From: Microbacterium sp. zg-B185
GTDB lineage: Bacteria > Actinomycetota > Actinomycetes > Actinomycetales > Microbacteriaceae
DNA: 64,000 bases
Assembly: GCF_030246885.1 (NCBI RefSeq)
Contig: NZ_CP126739.1
Location: 1-64,000, forward strand
Reading direction: 5' to 3'
Positions 46,623-56,074 of the stretch are shown here, piece after piece. Each line of letters starts with the position of its first letter. Position 1 is the stretch's first letter. Made by a program: the position numbers and the translations under genes. The notes under the pieces were generated by a model, which saw only the letters and a program-made list of their open reading frames with translations, had not been told where the DNA came from and searched no databases.

Positions 46623-47909
46623 ATGCCAGGCATCGTGATCGTCGGAGTCCAGTGGGGAGACGAGGGCAAGGGTAAGGCGACGGACCTTCTCGGCGGTCGC
46701 ACCGACTGGGTCGTCAAATTCAACGGCGGCAACAACGCCGGTCACACGGTCGTGATCGGTGATGAGAAGTACGCGCTGCACCTGCTGCCCTCCGGCATCC
46801 TTTCCCCCGGTGTCACGCCCGTGATCGGCAACGGCGTCGTGGTCGACCTCGAGGTGCTCTTCGCGGAGCTCGAGGCGCTCAACGCCCGCGGAGTCGACAC
46901 CTCCCGCCTGCAGATCAGCGCCAACGCGCACATCATCACGCAGTACCACCGCGTGCTGGACAAGGTGACCGAGAGGTTCCTGGGCAAGCGGATGATCGGC
47001 ACGACCGGCCGCGGCATCGGACCGGCGTACGCCGACAAGATCAATCGCGTCGGCATCCGCGTGCAGGATCTGTTCGACGAGAACATCCTGCGCCAGAAGG
47101 TCGATGGCGCCCTCGATCAGAAGAACCACCTGCTCGTGAAGGTCTTCAACCGCCGCGCCATCACGTGCGACGAGATCGTCGAAGACCTGCTCTCGTACGC
47201 GGAGCGACTGCGGCCGATGGTCAGCGACACCTCGCTGCTGCTCAGCGAGGCATTGGATGCCGGTGAGGTGGTCGTCTTCGAAGGCGGCCAGGCCACGATG
47301 CTGGACGTGGATCACGGCACCTACCCGTTCGTGACGTCCTCATCGGCGACCGCCGGCGGCGCGGCCACGGGCGCGGGCGTCGGCCCGAACCGGCTGGACC
47401 GCATCGTGGGGATCGTCAAGGCCTACACCACGAGGGTGGGCTCGGGACCGTTCCCGACGGAGCTTTTCGACGAGCAGGGTGAATGGCTGCGTTCGCGCGG
47501 CTTCGAATTCGGCACCACGACCGGCCGTCCGCGACGGGTGGGCTGGTACGACGCTCCGATCACGCGTTACGCCACCCGAATCAACGGCATCACGGACCTC
47601 GTGCTGACCAAGCTCGACATCCTGACCGGTCTGGAGCAGATCCCGGTCTGCGTCGCCTACGACGTGGAGGGTGTCCGCTTCGACGAGGTGCCGGTCAACC
47701 AGTCCGACTTCCACCACGCCAAGCCGATCCTGGAGTTGCTCCCCGGCTGGTCCGAGGACATCTCGGGTGCCCGCACGTTCGAGGACCTGCCGCCGGCCGC
47801 GCAGGAGTACGTTCTCGCGCTCGAGGCGATGAGCGGAACCCGCATCTCGGTGATCGGTGTGGGTGCAGCGCGCGACGCGGTCATCGTCCGCCATGATCTG
47901 ATCGACTGA
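46623..47909 (+). CDS. purA: adenylosuccinate synthetase
   Basis: The GTP-dependent first step from IMP to AMP. The 428-aa product has [15 protein letters not shown] (P-loop) at about residues 10-24, [41 protein letters not shown] and [13 protein letters not shown]. It starts at ATG 46623, with GGGGGAG about 5 nt upstream. The lactonase-family gene is coupled at its 3' end (shared A). purL lies at the far end of the window on the opposite strand. Confidence 0.97.
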   Translation: MPGIVIVGVQWGDEGKGKATDLLGGRTDWVVKFNGGNNAGHTVVIGDEKYALHLLPSGILSPGVTPVIGNGVVVDLEVLFAELEALNARGVDTSRLQISANAHIITQYHRVLDKVTERFLGKRMIGTTGRGIGPAYADKINRVGIRVQDLFDENILRQKVDGALDQKNHLLVKVFNRRAITCDEIVEDLLSYAERLRPMVSDTSLLLSEALDAGEVVVFEGGQATMLDVDHGTYPFVTSSSATAGGAATGAGVGPNRLDRIVGIVKAYTTRVGSGPFPTELFDEQGEWLRSRGFEFGTTTGRPRRVGWYDAPITRYATRINGITDLVLTKLDILTGLEQIPVCVAYDVEGVRFDEVPVNQSDFHHAKPILELLPGWSEDISGARTFEDLPPAAQEYVLALEAMSGTRISVIGVGAARDAVIVRHDLID

Positions 47910-49084
47910 TGCGGTTCTGGCTCGGTGGCTACACGGCACGTTCCGAAGGCACCGCCACCGGCATAGGGACTCTGGTGGCAGGCGACGCCGACGACCCCCT
48001 GGCCGGCGGGCAGCTCAGATTCGCCGGGGATGCGGTGAGCACCGATGGTTCACCATCCTGGCTCGCAGTTCACCCGACACTCGATGTGATCTACGCGGCG
48101 ATGGAGGACGCCGGCACCGTGCGAGCCTTCCGCCGCACGGGCGAGACCTCGTTCGTGCCGCTCGGCGGTCCGGTCGTCGCGGGTGAGGCCGTGTGCCACG
48201 TCGCGGTGGCACCCGACGGCGGATCGCTCGTGGCGTCCTGCTGGGGGGACGGACGTATCGTCCGGATGACGCTGGATGCCGCGGGGCGCCCTTCCACTCC
48301 GGTTCTGGCCGAGGCCGCTGCCGACGACGCGGACTCCACCGGGTCGGCGGGCGGCGGCATCGACCTCGCGCAGGCGGCCCGTGCTCTGCGCGCAGCCGCG
48401 GGCGAGCAGTACGCGCACCTCATACCCGATTACGACACGGCCGAACCCGAGCCGCCGGCGCCGCCGGTGGCGCAGGACGCGGCATCCGCCGTCTCCCGGG
48501 CGCACCAGGCGGTCTTCCTGCCGACCGGCCTGGTGGCGACCACGGATGTCGGACTCGACCGGGTGCGGGTCTGGCGGACGAGCCCGGACGGGCTGCGGCC
48601 TGTCCAGGACGTCACGCTGCCTCCGGGCACCGGACCCCGGCACATGGTGTGGCACCCGAGTGGCCACCTGTACGTCGTCACCGAGCACAGCTGCGAGGTC
48701 TACGCGCTCGCCCCGGACGTGACCGGTTCCTGGCGTGTGGTGGCCGGAACGCCGCTGGGCGCGGGCATCCTCCCCGGCGACACGGCCGCCGAACTGGCAG
48801 CGTCCCGCGATGGAGAGTTCCTCTACGCCGGCGTTCGCGGCAGCAATACCATCGCGATCCTGCGCGTGCGGGGGGCGGGGGACTCGCTCGCGACCGTGGC
48901 CCTCGCCGACTCAGGGGTGGACTGGCCGCGTCACCATCTGGTGGTGCGCGACACCCTGCTCGTGGCCGGCCAGCGCTCGGACGAAGTCGCGTCGCTGACT
49001 CTGGATCTGCGCACCGGCGTCCCCGGTCGGGTCCGGCACCGTGTCGAGGCACCGTCGCCGACGTGTGTGCTGACCGCGCGGTAG
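47909..49084 (+). CDS. lactonase family (6-phosphogluconolactonase-like) beta-propeller protein
   Basis: A 391-aa seven-bladed propeller of the YbhE/Pgl type (Lactonase, PF10282). Family features include FWLGGYTARSEG at the start, AVHPTLDVIYAAMED, HVAVAPDGGSLVASCWGDG, SRAHQAVFLPTGLVATTDVGLDRVRVW, PPGTGPRHMVWHPSGHLYVVTEHS and LAASRDGEFLYAGVRGSN. An insertion with many Ala/Asp residues (about 130-190) separates the second and third blades. It begins at ATG 47909 inside the purA stop, so it is co-translated with purA, although no pathway link is known. Confidence 0.87.
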   Translation: MRFWLGGYTARSEGTATGIGTLVAGDADDPLAGGQLRFAGDAVSTDGSPSWLAVHPTLDVIYAAMEDAGTVRAFRRTGETSFVPLGGPVVAGEAVCHVAVAPDGGSLVASCWGDGRIVRMTLDAAGRPSTPVLAEAAADDADSTGSAGGGIDLAQAARALRAAAGEQYAHLIPDYDTAEPEPPAPPVAQDAASAVSRAHQAVFLPTGLVATTDVGLDRVRVWRTSPDGLRPVQDVTLPPGTGPRHMVWHPSGHLYVVTEHSCEVYALAPDVTGSWRVVAGTPLGAGILPGDTAAELAASRDGEFLYAGVRGSNTIAILRVRGAGDSLATVALADSGVDWPRHHLVVRDTLLVAGQRSDEVASLTLDLRTGVPGRVRHRVEAPSPTCVLTAR

Positions 49085-49150
49085 GTGCGCACGCGCGGGA
49101 ATCCGGTGTCCGCCGCCCGCGGTACCGCGGTGTCGTGATCCTGGCGCCCG

Positions 49151-49969
49151 CTACGCGGTTTCGCCCCGCTCCTTCTCGGCCAGGCGCTGCCGCTGCCATC
49201 GGTGCACGTCGGCCAGCCAATCCAGCGGGGCCGACGGACCGATCCGCGGATCATCGGGCTCGCCGCCGGCGCGCAGCGCGTGCACGTACGCACGATCCAG
49301 TTCGACTCTCGCCCGCAGCTGCCCGGCGCCACCGACCGAACCGTGACCGGGAATGAGGACCGCGACCTCGTCGGCCACGCCCTGGAACAGCCGCAGCGCA
49401 GCCAGATAGTCCTCGATCGGATTCTCGGCTGCCAGGTCCAGGAACGGCACCAGGATGTCCGAGAGCATGTCGCCGGCGACGAGTACGCGCGCGTCCTCGA
49501 CGAGCAGCGCCGCATGGCCGACGGCGTGGGCCCGATGCTCGAGGATCCGAACTCTCGGGCCGTCCCAGGGCAGGAGCTCGGTCCCCACCGGCAGGCCGGT
49601 GATCAGACCGAACAGACCCAGGGGGATCACCTCCGCGTACTCCGGGGGCAGGGCCTCGGCGAGGCCGGCCTGCCACTGCGGGTCGGCGAGCACCTCCCGC
49701 AGCGCGGCTGCGCAACGGGCCGTGCCGTAGCGGGGCGCATCGCCGAAACTCGCGTGCCACAGCGCGTGGTCCCAATCGGGGTGGGTCGAGAATCCCGCCA
49801 CGACCGGCTGCCCCAGCTCGCGGAGGTCGTGTGACAGCTGCGTCATCTCGTCGACCGTCAGGCCCGGGTCGACCAGCAGCACACCGTCCCGGCCCTGCAC
49901 GACCGTGGAGTTGCTCGAGATGAACTCGCTCTCGTGGACGAGTACGCCTTCAGCGACCTGCGTGAGCAT
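49151..49969 (-). CDS. MBL-fold metallo-hydrolase
   Basis: A 272-aa metallo-beta-lactamase fold protein. The metal motif is STHPDWDHALWH, where Trp replaces the more usual residue between H-x-D and DH; the remaining ligands lie in HAVGHAALLVEDARVLVAGD and IPGHGSVGG. N-terminal LLVDPGLTVDEM is typical. The substrate is unknown. It is downstream of and co-directional with the EamA gene, 95 bp away. Confidence 0.85.
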   Translation of the reverse strand: MLTQVAEGVLVHESEFISSNSTVVQGRDGVLLVDPGLTVDEMTQLSHDLRELGQPVVAGFSTHPDWDHALWHASFGDAPRYGTARCAAALREVLADPQWQAGLAEALPPEYAEVIPLGLFGLITGLPVGTELLPWDGPRVRILEHRAHAVGHAALLVEDARVLVAGDMLSDILVPFLDLAAENPIEDYLAALRLFQGVADEVAVLIPGHGSVGGAGQLRARVELDRAYVHALRAGGEPDDPRIGPSAPLDWLADVHRWQRQRLAEKERGETA

Positions 49970-50064
49970 CGGCTGCCTCCTGCTCGGTCTCGGTGAGGGT
50001 GGCGTTCATCGGTCTCTCCTGTCTGCGTTGAATGCTGCGATGAAGCGGATGCCGCGGCCGCGAC

Positions 50065-50904
50065 TCAACCCAATGCCATGGCCGCAACGGCGAGTGTGCA
50101 GATGCCGATGCCGGCGCCCTGGGTGACGGCGACCCGCTCGCGCAGGACGCCTGCGGCGAGCAGCACCGTCACGGCCGGGTAGAGCGAGGCCAGGACTGCG
50201 GCGATTCCGAGCGTGGTCGCTTCGGTGGCGATCATGAAGGCGAGGGTGCCCGCGGCGCCGAGGACCCCGGCGGCGGTTCCCCAGCCCAGCACGCCGGACG
50301 TGGGACGCCAGACCTGTCCGAGCCCGGCCGCGGTCAGAACGGTCAGGAGGGCACCGATCAGCTGATTGGCGGCGAGGGGGAGAAGACCCGCGTGCTCGGA
50401 GATCTGGGCCAGTGCGATGAAGAGGACGCCGAAACCGACACCCGCGACGATGCCGTCGATGAGCCCGCCCCGCACGTTCGTCGGTCGGTCCGTGTCGGTC
50501 CTGCGCGAGACCAGCCAGATCCCCGGCAGGGCGGCGAGCATCCCGATCCAGGCCAACCAGCCGGGGCGCTCGCCGAAGGCGACGCCGGCCAGCACGGGCA
50601 GGGTGGCCGCCCCGACCGCCGAGACGGGTGCGACCAGGCCCATTCGGCCGCGGGCGAGCCCGCGATACAGGAAGATGCTGCCGGTCGCCGAGCCGACTCC
50701 GGCCACAACCGCCCAGACGAAGTCCAGAGCGACCGGATTGCCCGGCAGGGTCAGTCCACCGGCCAGCATGACCAGCGCCCCCGCGCTCTGCCCCACCAGC
50801 ACGACCTGCCACGAGGAGTACCGACGGGAACCGACGCCGCCGATGAAGTCCGACGCGCCATAGGCGACAGCCGATCCCATGGCCAGAAGGATGCCGATGC
50901 TCAT
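50065..50904 (-). CDS. EamA/DMT family transporter
   Basis: A 279-aa protein with ten predicted helices in two EamA repeats (MSIGILLAMGSAVAYGASDF ... ; second repeat GFGVLFIALAQISEHAG ... LAFMIATEATTLGIAAVLA, LYPAVTVLLAAGVLRERV). Exporters of this type often expel amino acids or metabolites. I chose ATG 50904; the open frame upstream runs through the divergent regulator's promoter. Placement next to a MocR regulator suggests control by it, possibly in response to an amino acid or vitamin B6 compound. Confidence 0.88.
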   Translation of the reverse strand: MSIGILLAMGSAVAYGASDFIGGVGSRRYSSWQVVLVGQSAGALVMLAGGLTLPGNPVALDFVWAVVAGVGSATGSIFLYRGLARGRMGLVAPVSAVGAATLPVLAGVAFGERPGWLAWIGMLAALPGIWLVSRRTDTDRPTNVRGGLIDGIVAGVGFGVLFIALAQISEHAGLLPLAANQLIGALLTVLTAAGLGQVWRPTSGVLGWGTAAGVLGAAGTLAFMIATEATTLGIAAVLASLYPAVTVLLAAGVLRERVAVTQGAGIGICTLAVAAMALG

Positions 50905-50965
50905 GTCATCGACCCTGCGGCCGATGCGGTCCGAAGTGAAGATCCGCTTGGGTTCCCGAGGAGTG

Positions 50966-50985
50966 GACCATTTGGTGTAATGGTC
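50966..50985. promoter_or_regulatory. putative MocR/PdxR operator in the divergent promoter
   Basis: Perfect inverted repeat GACCATT-TGGTGT-AATGGTC, ending 2 bp before the regulator ATG and 61 bp upstream of the EamA start. A site overlapping the start suits autorepression. Confidence 0.65.
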
Positions 50986-50987
50986 GC

Positions 50988-52472
50988 ATGGCGGTGCAGT
51001 GGTCGCGCGGCGGTCCCGACCTGCTCGTGGCGGTGGACCGCGGGGCGGGCGCATTGGGCGCGCAGATCCAGGATCAGCTGCGCACCGCCATCCGCGACGC
51101 ACGGCTGGGCGCCGGCGAGCGTCTGCCCTCGAGCCGGCGACTTGCCGAGCTGCTCGGAGTCGGACGTGGGACGGTCGTCGATGTCTACCAGCAGTTGCTC
51201 GCCGAAGGCTATCTCGAGGCGGCCGTCGGCTCGGGGACGCGGGTCGCGTCCATCCCGTCGTCGGCCGCGGCGACCGGTCACGACGAGGGCGTCCATCTGG
51301 TTCGGCCCGGCTCCGCCCGGCCGGTCGATTTCGAGTACGGCGTCCCGGACCTGCGCACCGTGCCGCTGACCGACTGGAGCTGGGCGGTCTCGAAGGCGAC
51401 GCAGACCCTTCCGACTGCGGCGTTGGGCGACGAGGATCTGCCCGGGTCGCGGCACCTGCGCGAGGTCCTCACCGCCTACCATCGGCGAGTTCGCGCAGGA
51501 TGCGCCACGGCGCGGGACGCGGTCGTGGTCTCGGGGTTCCGCCAGGGGCTGACGTTCACGCTCGCGGCACTGGCCCGCCATGGCCTGCGGCGCATCGCGC
51601 TGGAGGACCCGGGTCCGCGCGATCACGACCTGATCGCGCGGCGTGCGGGGCTCGAGGCCGTACCGGTTCCGGTCGACGGGTCCGGCGTGGACGTGGGCCG
51701 GTTGCGCGAGTCCGGGGCGCGGGTGGTCCTGCTGACACCGGCGCACCAATGCCCGACCGGTGTCGCACTGTCGCCGTCCCGACGCCGGGACCTGATCGCT
51801 TGGGCGGACGAGGTGGACGGCGTGATCCTCGAGGACGATTACGACGCCGAGTTCCGCTACGACCGCCAGCCGGTGGGTTCTCTGCAGGGCCTCAGTCCAG
51901 CCCGTGTGATCGCCCTGGGTTCGGTCAGCAAGACCCTTGCCCCCGCGATCCGGCTGGGCTGGGTGCTCGCACCAGCGCGGTTCGTTGCCGGGATCATCGA
52001 GGAGAAGCGGCTCGGCAGCCGGGGCGCGCCCGGCCTGGATCAGGAAGCACTGGCTCTGCTCATGGAGACCGGTCGGTTTGATCGACATCTGCGGCGCATG
52101 CGGGAGATCTACCGAGGGCGGCGGGACGTTCTGGCGGCCGAAGTGGACAGGGCGTTCGGCCCCGGTCGGCTGCGTGGGCTGGCAGCCGGCTGTCATGCAC
52201 TGCTGCAGCTCCCGGACCGCTCATCCGAGCGTGCCGTCGCGGCCACCGCGGCGACGATGGGCGTGCGGGTCAACCCTCTCGGCCATTACCGGTTCGCGGG
52301 TGGCCGGGACGCCGAAGGCCCCGGCCACCCACCCGCTCTCGTGCTCGGCTTCGGAAACGTTGACGAGCAGCAGATCCGCAGCGGGATCGGCACCCTGGCC
52401 ACGGCCGTCGAACGACAGGCGGACGAGGCGGAAGACCCGGATGCCACCGCTGCGCGGCCCGCTCGATCGTGA
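50988..52472 (+). CDS. MocR/PdxR-type regulator (GntR HTH fused to aminotransferase domain)
   Basis: The 494-aa protein has an N-terminal GntR winged helix (about residues 20-90; ERLPSSRRLAELLGVGRGTV, VYQQLLAEGYL) and a fold-type I aminotransferase domain (about 110-480). The PLP lysine lies in LGSVSKTLAPAIRLGW at residue 315; LTPAHQCPTGVALSPSRR and VILEDDYDAEFRYD match the aminotransferase core. Members regulate vitamin B6, GABA or taurine genes with PLP as sensor. No pyridoxal synthase genes lie nearby; the divergent EamA exporter is the likely target. Confidence 0.92.
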   Translation: MAVQWSRGGPDLLVAVDRGAGALGAQIQDQLRTAIRDARLGAGERLPSSRRLAELLGVGRGTVVDVYQQLLAEGYLEAAVGSGTRVASIPSSAAATGHDEGVHLVRPGSARPVDFEYGVPDLRTVPLTDWSWAVSKATQTLPTAALGDEDLPGSRHLREVLTAYHRRVRAGCATARDAVVVSGFRQGLTFTLAALARHGLRRIALEDPGPRDHDLIARRAGLEAVPVPVDGSGVDVGRLRESGARVVLLTPAHQCPTGVALSPSRRRDLIAWADEVDGVILEDDYDAEFRYDRQPVGSLQGLSPARVIALGSVSKTLAPAIRLGWVLAPARFVAGIIEEKRLGSRGAPGLDQEALALLMETGRFDRHLRRMREIYRGRRDVLAAEVDRAFGPGRLRGLAAGCHALLQLPDRSSERAVAATAATMGVRVNPLGHYRFAGGRDAEGPGHPPALVLGFGNVDEQQIRSGIGTLATAVERQADEAEDPDATAARPARS

Positions 52473-52555
52473 GTCGAAGCCGCATGCACGCGGGTTGGGG
52501 TGTTCCTGGAGGAGAAGGGGAGATCTCGATCCTGCCGCCGGGCGGCCCGCCCATC

Positions 52556-53722
52556 TCAGACCTTGGCGTCCTGCCTCGGGATGAACACCTGTTTGATGAT
52601 GAGGAGGATCGAGGCGGTCACCGGCACGGCGATCAGCGCCCCGAGCAGTCCCAGCAGGGTGCCGCCGATCAGCGCCCCGATCACCACCAGCGATCCGGGG
52701 ATCGAGATGGCCTTGCTCATCACCCTCGGCGTGATCACGTACGCCTCGATCTGGATGTAGACGAGGTACGCCAGTCCGAAGATCAGCGCTGCGATGGGGC
52801 TGGTGAACAGGGCCAGCACGGTGCCGAAGATCCAATAGAGGACGGGGCCGACGAGCGGGATGATCGTGATCGAGAACGCCAGGACGCCCATCAGCAGGGG
52901 ATAGGGCAGACCGAGGAACAGGTGCAGCAGGAATGCCACCACCGAGTTGAAGAAGGCCAGGATGACCATGCCCATCAGGTATCCACCGATCGAGTCGGTG
53001 ATCTGCTCGGTCATGTCGCGCACCTTCGGCCGGTTGCGCGCCGGCGCGAGCTGCATCAGCGACACCTTGATGCCGGGCAGCGATGCCACGAAGTACAGGG
53101 TCAGCACGATGACGATCAGCAGACCGGAAACCGCGGACGCGATCCCCACCCCGATCTTGAGCAGACCGCCGGAGATCGCGGCGATGTTCGAGGGGTTGGT
53201 GATGAACGATTCGAGGTCGTTGACGAGCGTCGTCAGCCCGGGTCCGAAGATCCCCTCCAGCCACGTGTATGTGTCGGAGCTCTCGAAGCCCTTGATGGTG
53301 TCCGGGATGCCGTCGATGAACTGGCGGACCTGTTCGATCAGTGTCGGCACGACCAGCCAGAGCAGGCCGACAGCCAGCACGCCGAAGATCAGGAAGACGA
53401 TGGCGATCGCCCAGGGGCGCGGAACGTTGTGGCGGCCGAACCACCTGACCACCGGATCCAGTCCGAGGGCGGCGAACATCGCCAGGGCGATGTAGATGAT
53501 CACCGTGGCGATATTGGTCACCGCGATGCCCAGCAGTGCGGCGGCGAGCCCGCCCAGGGTCAGCAGGAATCCCGCCGTGAACGGGCTGTCCAAGCGCGCC
53601 CAGAACGACCGGTGCTTCTCGACGGGGGCCGCCGGGTCCGCTGGGATGGCCGATCCGCCGGCGTCCGTGCCGGCTGCGGGGCCGGCCGCGAGAGGTTCGG
53701 GCGAGGGTGTGCCATCGGTCAT
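52556..53722 (-). CDS. AI-2E family transporter
   Basis: A 388-aa polytopic membrane protein of the AI-2E/UPF0118 family. It has a disordered acidic/Ala-rich N-terminus, two helix pairs, a large loop with PDTIKGFESSDTYTWLEGIFG, then the hallmark VASLPGIKVSLMQLAPARNRPKVRDMTEQI region and the GLPYPLLMGVLAFSITIIPLVGP helices. The family's name comes from one AI-2 exporter; most members, including Na+/H+ antiporters, do something else. ATG 53722 is preferred over GTG 53728. Confidence 0.88.
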   Translation of the reverse strand: MTDGTPSPEPLAAGPAAGTDAGGSAIPADPAAPVEKHRSFWARLDSPFTAGFLLTLGGLAAALLGIAVTNIATVIIYIALAMFAALGLDPVVRWFGRHNVPRPWAIAIVFLIFGVLAVGLLWLVVPTLIEQVRQFIDGIPDTIKGFESSDTYTWLEGIFGPGLTTLVNDLESFITNPSNIAAISGGLLKIGVGIASAVSGLLIVIVLTLYFVASLPGIKVSLMQLAPARNRPKVRDMTEQITDSIGGYLMGMVILAFFNSVVAFLLHLFLGLPYPLLMGVLAFSITIIPLVGPVLYWIFGTVLALFTSPIAALIFGLAYLVYIQIEAYVITPRVMSKAISIPGSLVVIGALIGGTLLGLLGALIAVPVTASILLIIKQVFIPRQDAKV

Positions 53723-53814
53723 GGACACACTCTAGGCCTGGAGTCGGGGCGTGGTCATGGCGACTGCTGCCGCGCGCTCGCCGCGGTATCGTCGGGGAGC
53801 GAGAGAGGAACGAC

Positions 53815-54138
53815 ATGACCGATCACACGTCCGAGCGGATCGCCGCCGACGCCGCGGCGATCCAGACCCTGCAGCGCCTGCGCGGCAGCATCGACAACAT
53901 CGACGCCGCACTCGTCTACCTCCTCGCGGAGCGCTTCCGTGCGACCAAGCAGGTGGGCAGGCTCAAGGCGGAGCACGGGATGCCGGCATCCGACCCGTCG
54001 AGGGAGGAGCAGCAGCTTGCGCGGCTGCGCGCGCTGGCCATCGACGCCGAGCTGGACCCCGAGTTCGCCCAGAAGTGGTTCACGTTCGTCGTGGCCGAGG
54101 TCATCCGCCATCACGTCGAGGCGGCAGAGGACCGCTGA
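53815..54138 (+). CDS. chorismate mutase (AroQ type)
   Basis: Converts chorismate to prephenate for Phe/Tyr synthesis. The 107-aa all-helical product has RLRGSIDNIDAALVYLLAER, FRATKQVGRLKAEHGMP and DPSREEQQLARL, in the pattern of the stand-alone AroQ fold, and a C-terminal helix ending EVIRHHVEA. GAGAGAGGAAC precedes ATG 53815. It is followed after 25 bp by the HerA-like ATPase on the same strand. Confidence 0.85.
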   Translation: MTDHTSERIAADAAAIQTLQRLRGSIDNIDAALVYLLAERFRATKQVGRLKAEHGMPASDPSREEQQLARLRALAIDAELDPEFAQKWFTFVVAEVIRHHVEAAEDR

Positions 54139-54163
54139 GCCCCGCGGGGGAGGACGGCACAGA

Positions 54164-55252
54164 ATGGTCACAGAGCTTGTCATCGGAACGCTCTTGGAGT
54201 CCGAGAACGCCGCCCCCGCCCGCCTGCTCGCCTCGAAGCTGAACCGGCACACGTTCTGGTGCGGGCAGAGCGGCTCGGGCAAGACCTACGCCCTGGGTGT
54301 CGCGCTCGAGCAGATCATGCTGCACACCCGACTGCCTCTGGTCATCCTTGACCCCAACTCCGACTTCGTGCGGATGGGCGACCTGCGTGCGGACGCGCCC
54401 GCGGCTGAGGCGGAGGAGCTTGCGTCCCGCGACATCCGGGTCCGACGCTCTTCGGCGGACGCGGTGGAGCCGCTGCGTACGCGATTCCTCTCGATGCCCC
54501 TGCGCTCCCGAGCGGCCATCCTGCAGATCGACCCCCTTCTGGACGCCGAGGATTACAACACGATGCTGAGGATGGAGGGAGACCTCTCGCAGGTCGAGGA
54601 CCATGACCTGGTCCGCTTCATGCGCAGCCACCCCGGCCGGGTGCGCCACCAGCTGGCGATGCGACTGGAGAATCTCGGCGTCACGGAATGGCAGCTGTGG
54701 GCGTGGGGCCAGCGCAGTGTGACCGACGACATCGACGAGCAGCCGGACGCGACGGTCGTCGACCTCGGCGGCTTCGCCACCCAGGCCGAGTCGCGCGCCG
54801 CCGCGCTCGCGGTACTCGACCACCTGTGGGAGAACCGCGAGCAGCGCATCGGACGGCTGATCGTCATCGACGAGGCGCACAATCTCTGCACCCCCGACCC
54901 CGCCACGCCGGTCGAGCGCCTGCTCACCGAGAGGATCGTGCAGATCGCGGCCGAGGGCCGCAAGTACGGGCTGTGGCTGCTGCTGTCCACCCAGCGCCCC
55001 TCCAAAGTGCACCCGAACGCCCTCTCGCAGTGCGACAACCTGGCTCTGCTGCGAATGAGTTCGCCCCGCGACCTGGCGGAGCTGGCATCGGTGTTCGGGT
55101 ACGCACCGGAGTCGCTGCTGGAGCGCTCGCCGGGCTTCGCACAGGGCCAGGTGCTGTTCGCGGGCGGCTTCGTCGACCAGCCCAGCCTGGTGCAGATGGG
55201 GGCCAGACTCACTCACGAGGGGGGCACCGACGTGAAGGTGCCGCTCCGCTGA
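54164..55252 (+). CDS. HerA/DUF87-type ATP-binding protein
   Basis: A 362-aa P-loop ATPase of the HerA/FtsK superfamily. Walker A FWCGQSGSGKTYALG lies near residue 30, Walker B LIVIDEAHNLC near residue 240, and the arginine/sensor region LWLLLSTQRPSKVHPNALSQCDNLALLRM near 270-300. Helicase-type HerA works with NurA nuclease in archaea, or with various partners in bacterial defence. No NurA or nuclease gene is adjacent, so it is better regarded as a solo DUF87 ATPase. The N-terminal HAS barrel of classical HerA is reduced here. Confidence 0.82.
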   Translation: MVTELVIGTLLESENAAPARLLASKLNRHTFWCGQSGSGKTYALGVALEQIMLHTRLPLVILDPNSDFVRMGDLRADAPAAEAEELASRDIRVRRSSADAVEPLRTRFLSMPLRSRAAILQIDPLLDAEDYNTMLRMEGDLSQVEDHDLVRFMRSHPGRVRHQLAMRLENLGVTEWQLWAWGQRSVTDDIDEQPDATVVDLGGFATQAESRAAALAVLDHLWENREQRIGRLIVIDEAHNLCTPDPATPVERLLTERIVQIAAEGRKYGLWLLLSTQRPSKVHPNALSQCDNLALLRMSSPRDLAELASVFGYAPESLLERSPGFAQGQVLFAGGFVDQPSLVQMGARLTHEGGTDVKVPLR

Positions 55253-55333
55253 GCCGTCCGTTCAGGCCTCGACCACGCTGCCGACGCCGATGCCTCGGCC
55301 CGCCGTCAGCGGCCGACGCATCCCTCCCGCCGC

Positions 55334-56074
55334 TCAGGGAATGGCGCGTCGGAGCGTGAGGAAGGCGATCCCCGCGAGTACTGCGGTCAGCACCGCTCCC
55401 CAGAGCGAGAGCCCGACCACCCCGACGGTGGCGAACCACGAGAACACCTCGACCCAGGCGTTCAGGCGACCCACCAGCCACATCCCGGCGACCAGCAGCA
55501 TGCCGATCCCGACGAGCACGATCGTGAGCCACAGCGCGCCGAAGCGCTTGTAGATCGTCGCGGCCCAGAACCCGATCACGAAGAAGAGCATCGCCGCGAC
55601 GAAGTTTACAAGCACGGCGCCGAGCGGGCCGGCCTCCCAGATCCACGGCAAGCCGAAGAACCAGCCGTTCACGCCCCAGCCGTCGGTGGCGCGCTCGATG
55701 AGCCCGCCGACCACGGCGATCCCGGCGAGGATCGCAGAGGTCAGTGCGGCGGTGAGGAGGGTGCCCAGGTAGAACTCGCGGCGCGTCACGCTCATCGCCT
55801 GGGAGAACGGGAAGGTGAGTGTGAGCGCCTGAACCCCGACGGCCAGGAAGTACCACAGCGGCGCCTGGGCGCCACCGCCGTATTTGGGGCCGTCGACGCC
55901 GGCGTTGGCGAGGATCGCGTAGACGGCCAGGGCGAGGGCGAAGGCACCGGCCAGGACGATCAGCGGGATCCAGATGTAGGTCTGCTTGTTGATCAGCTGC
56001 ATGCGCACGACGCTGAGTGTGCGGTTGGGTGCGCGCGTGGCCGACCCCGCCTCGTTGAATGTGGACGCAGTCAT
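55334..56074 (-). CDS. ABC transporter permease
   Basis: A 246-aa membrane protein with six helices (IWIPLIVLAGAFALALAVYAI, LAVGVQALTLTFPFSQAMSV, AALTSAILAGIAVVGG, AVLVNFVAAMLFFVIGFW and others). It is encoded with the ATPase immediately upstream, sharing 4 bp, and lacks any solute-binding partner. It resembles the permeases of YtrA-regulated ABC exporters. The substrate is unknown. Confidence 0.85.
   Translation of the reverse strand: MTASTFNEAGSATRAPNRTLSVVRMQLINKQTYIWIPLIVLAGAFALALAVYAILANAGVDGPKYGGGAQAPLWYFLAVGVQALTLTFPFSQAMSVTRREFYLGTLLTAALTSAILAGIAVVGGLIERATDGWGVNGWFFGLPWIWEAGPLGAVLVNFVAAMLFFVIGFWAATIYKRFGALWLTIVLVGIGMLLVAGMWLVGRLNAWVEVFSWFATVGVVGLSLWGAVLTAVLAGIAFLTLRRAIP

Noticed and set aside
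54164-55252. HerA-NurA or other known defence system
   Set aside because: There is one ATPase only, with no nuclease, SIR2 or other effector beside it; the neighbours are chorismate mutase and an ABC operon.
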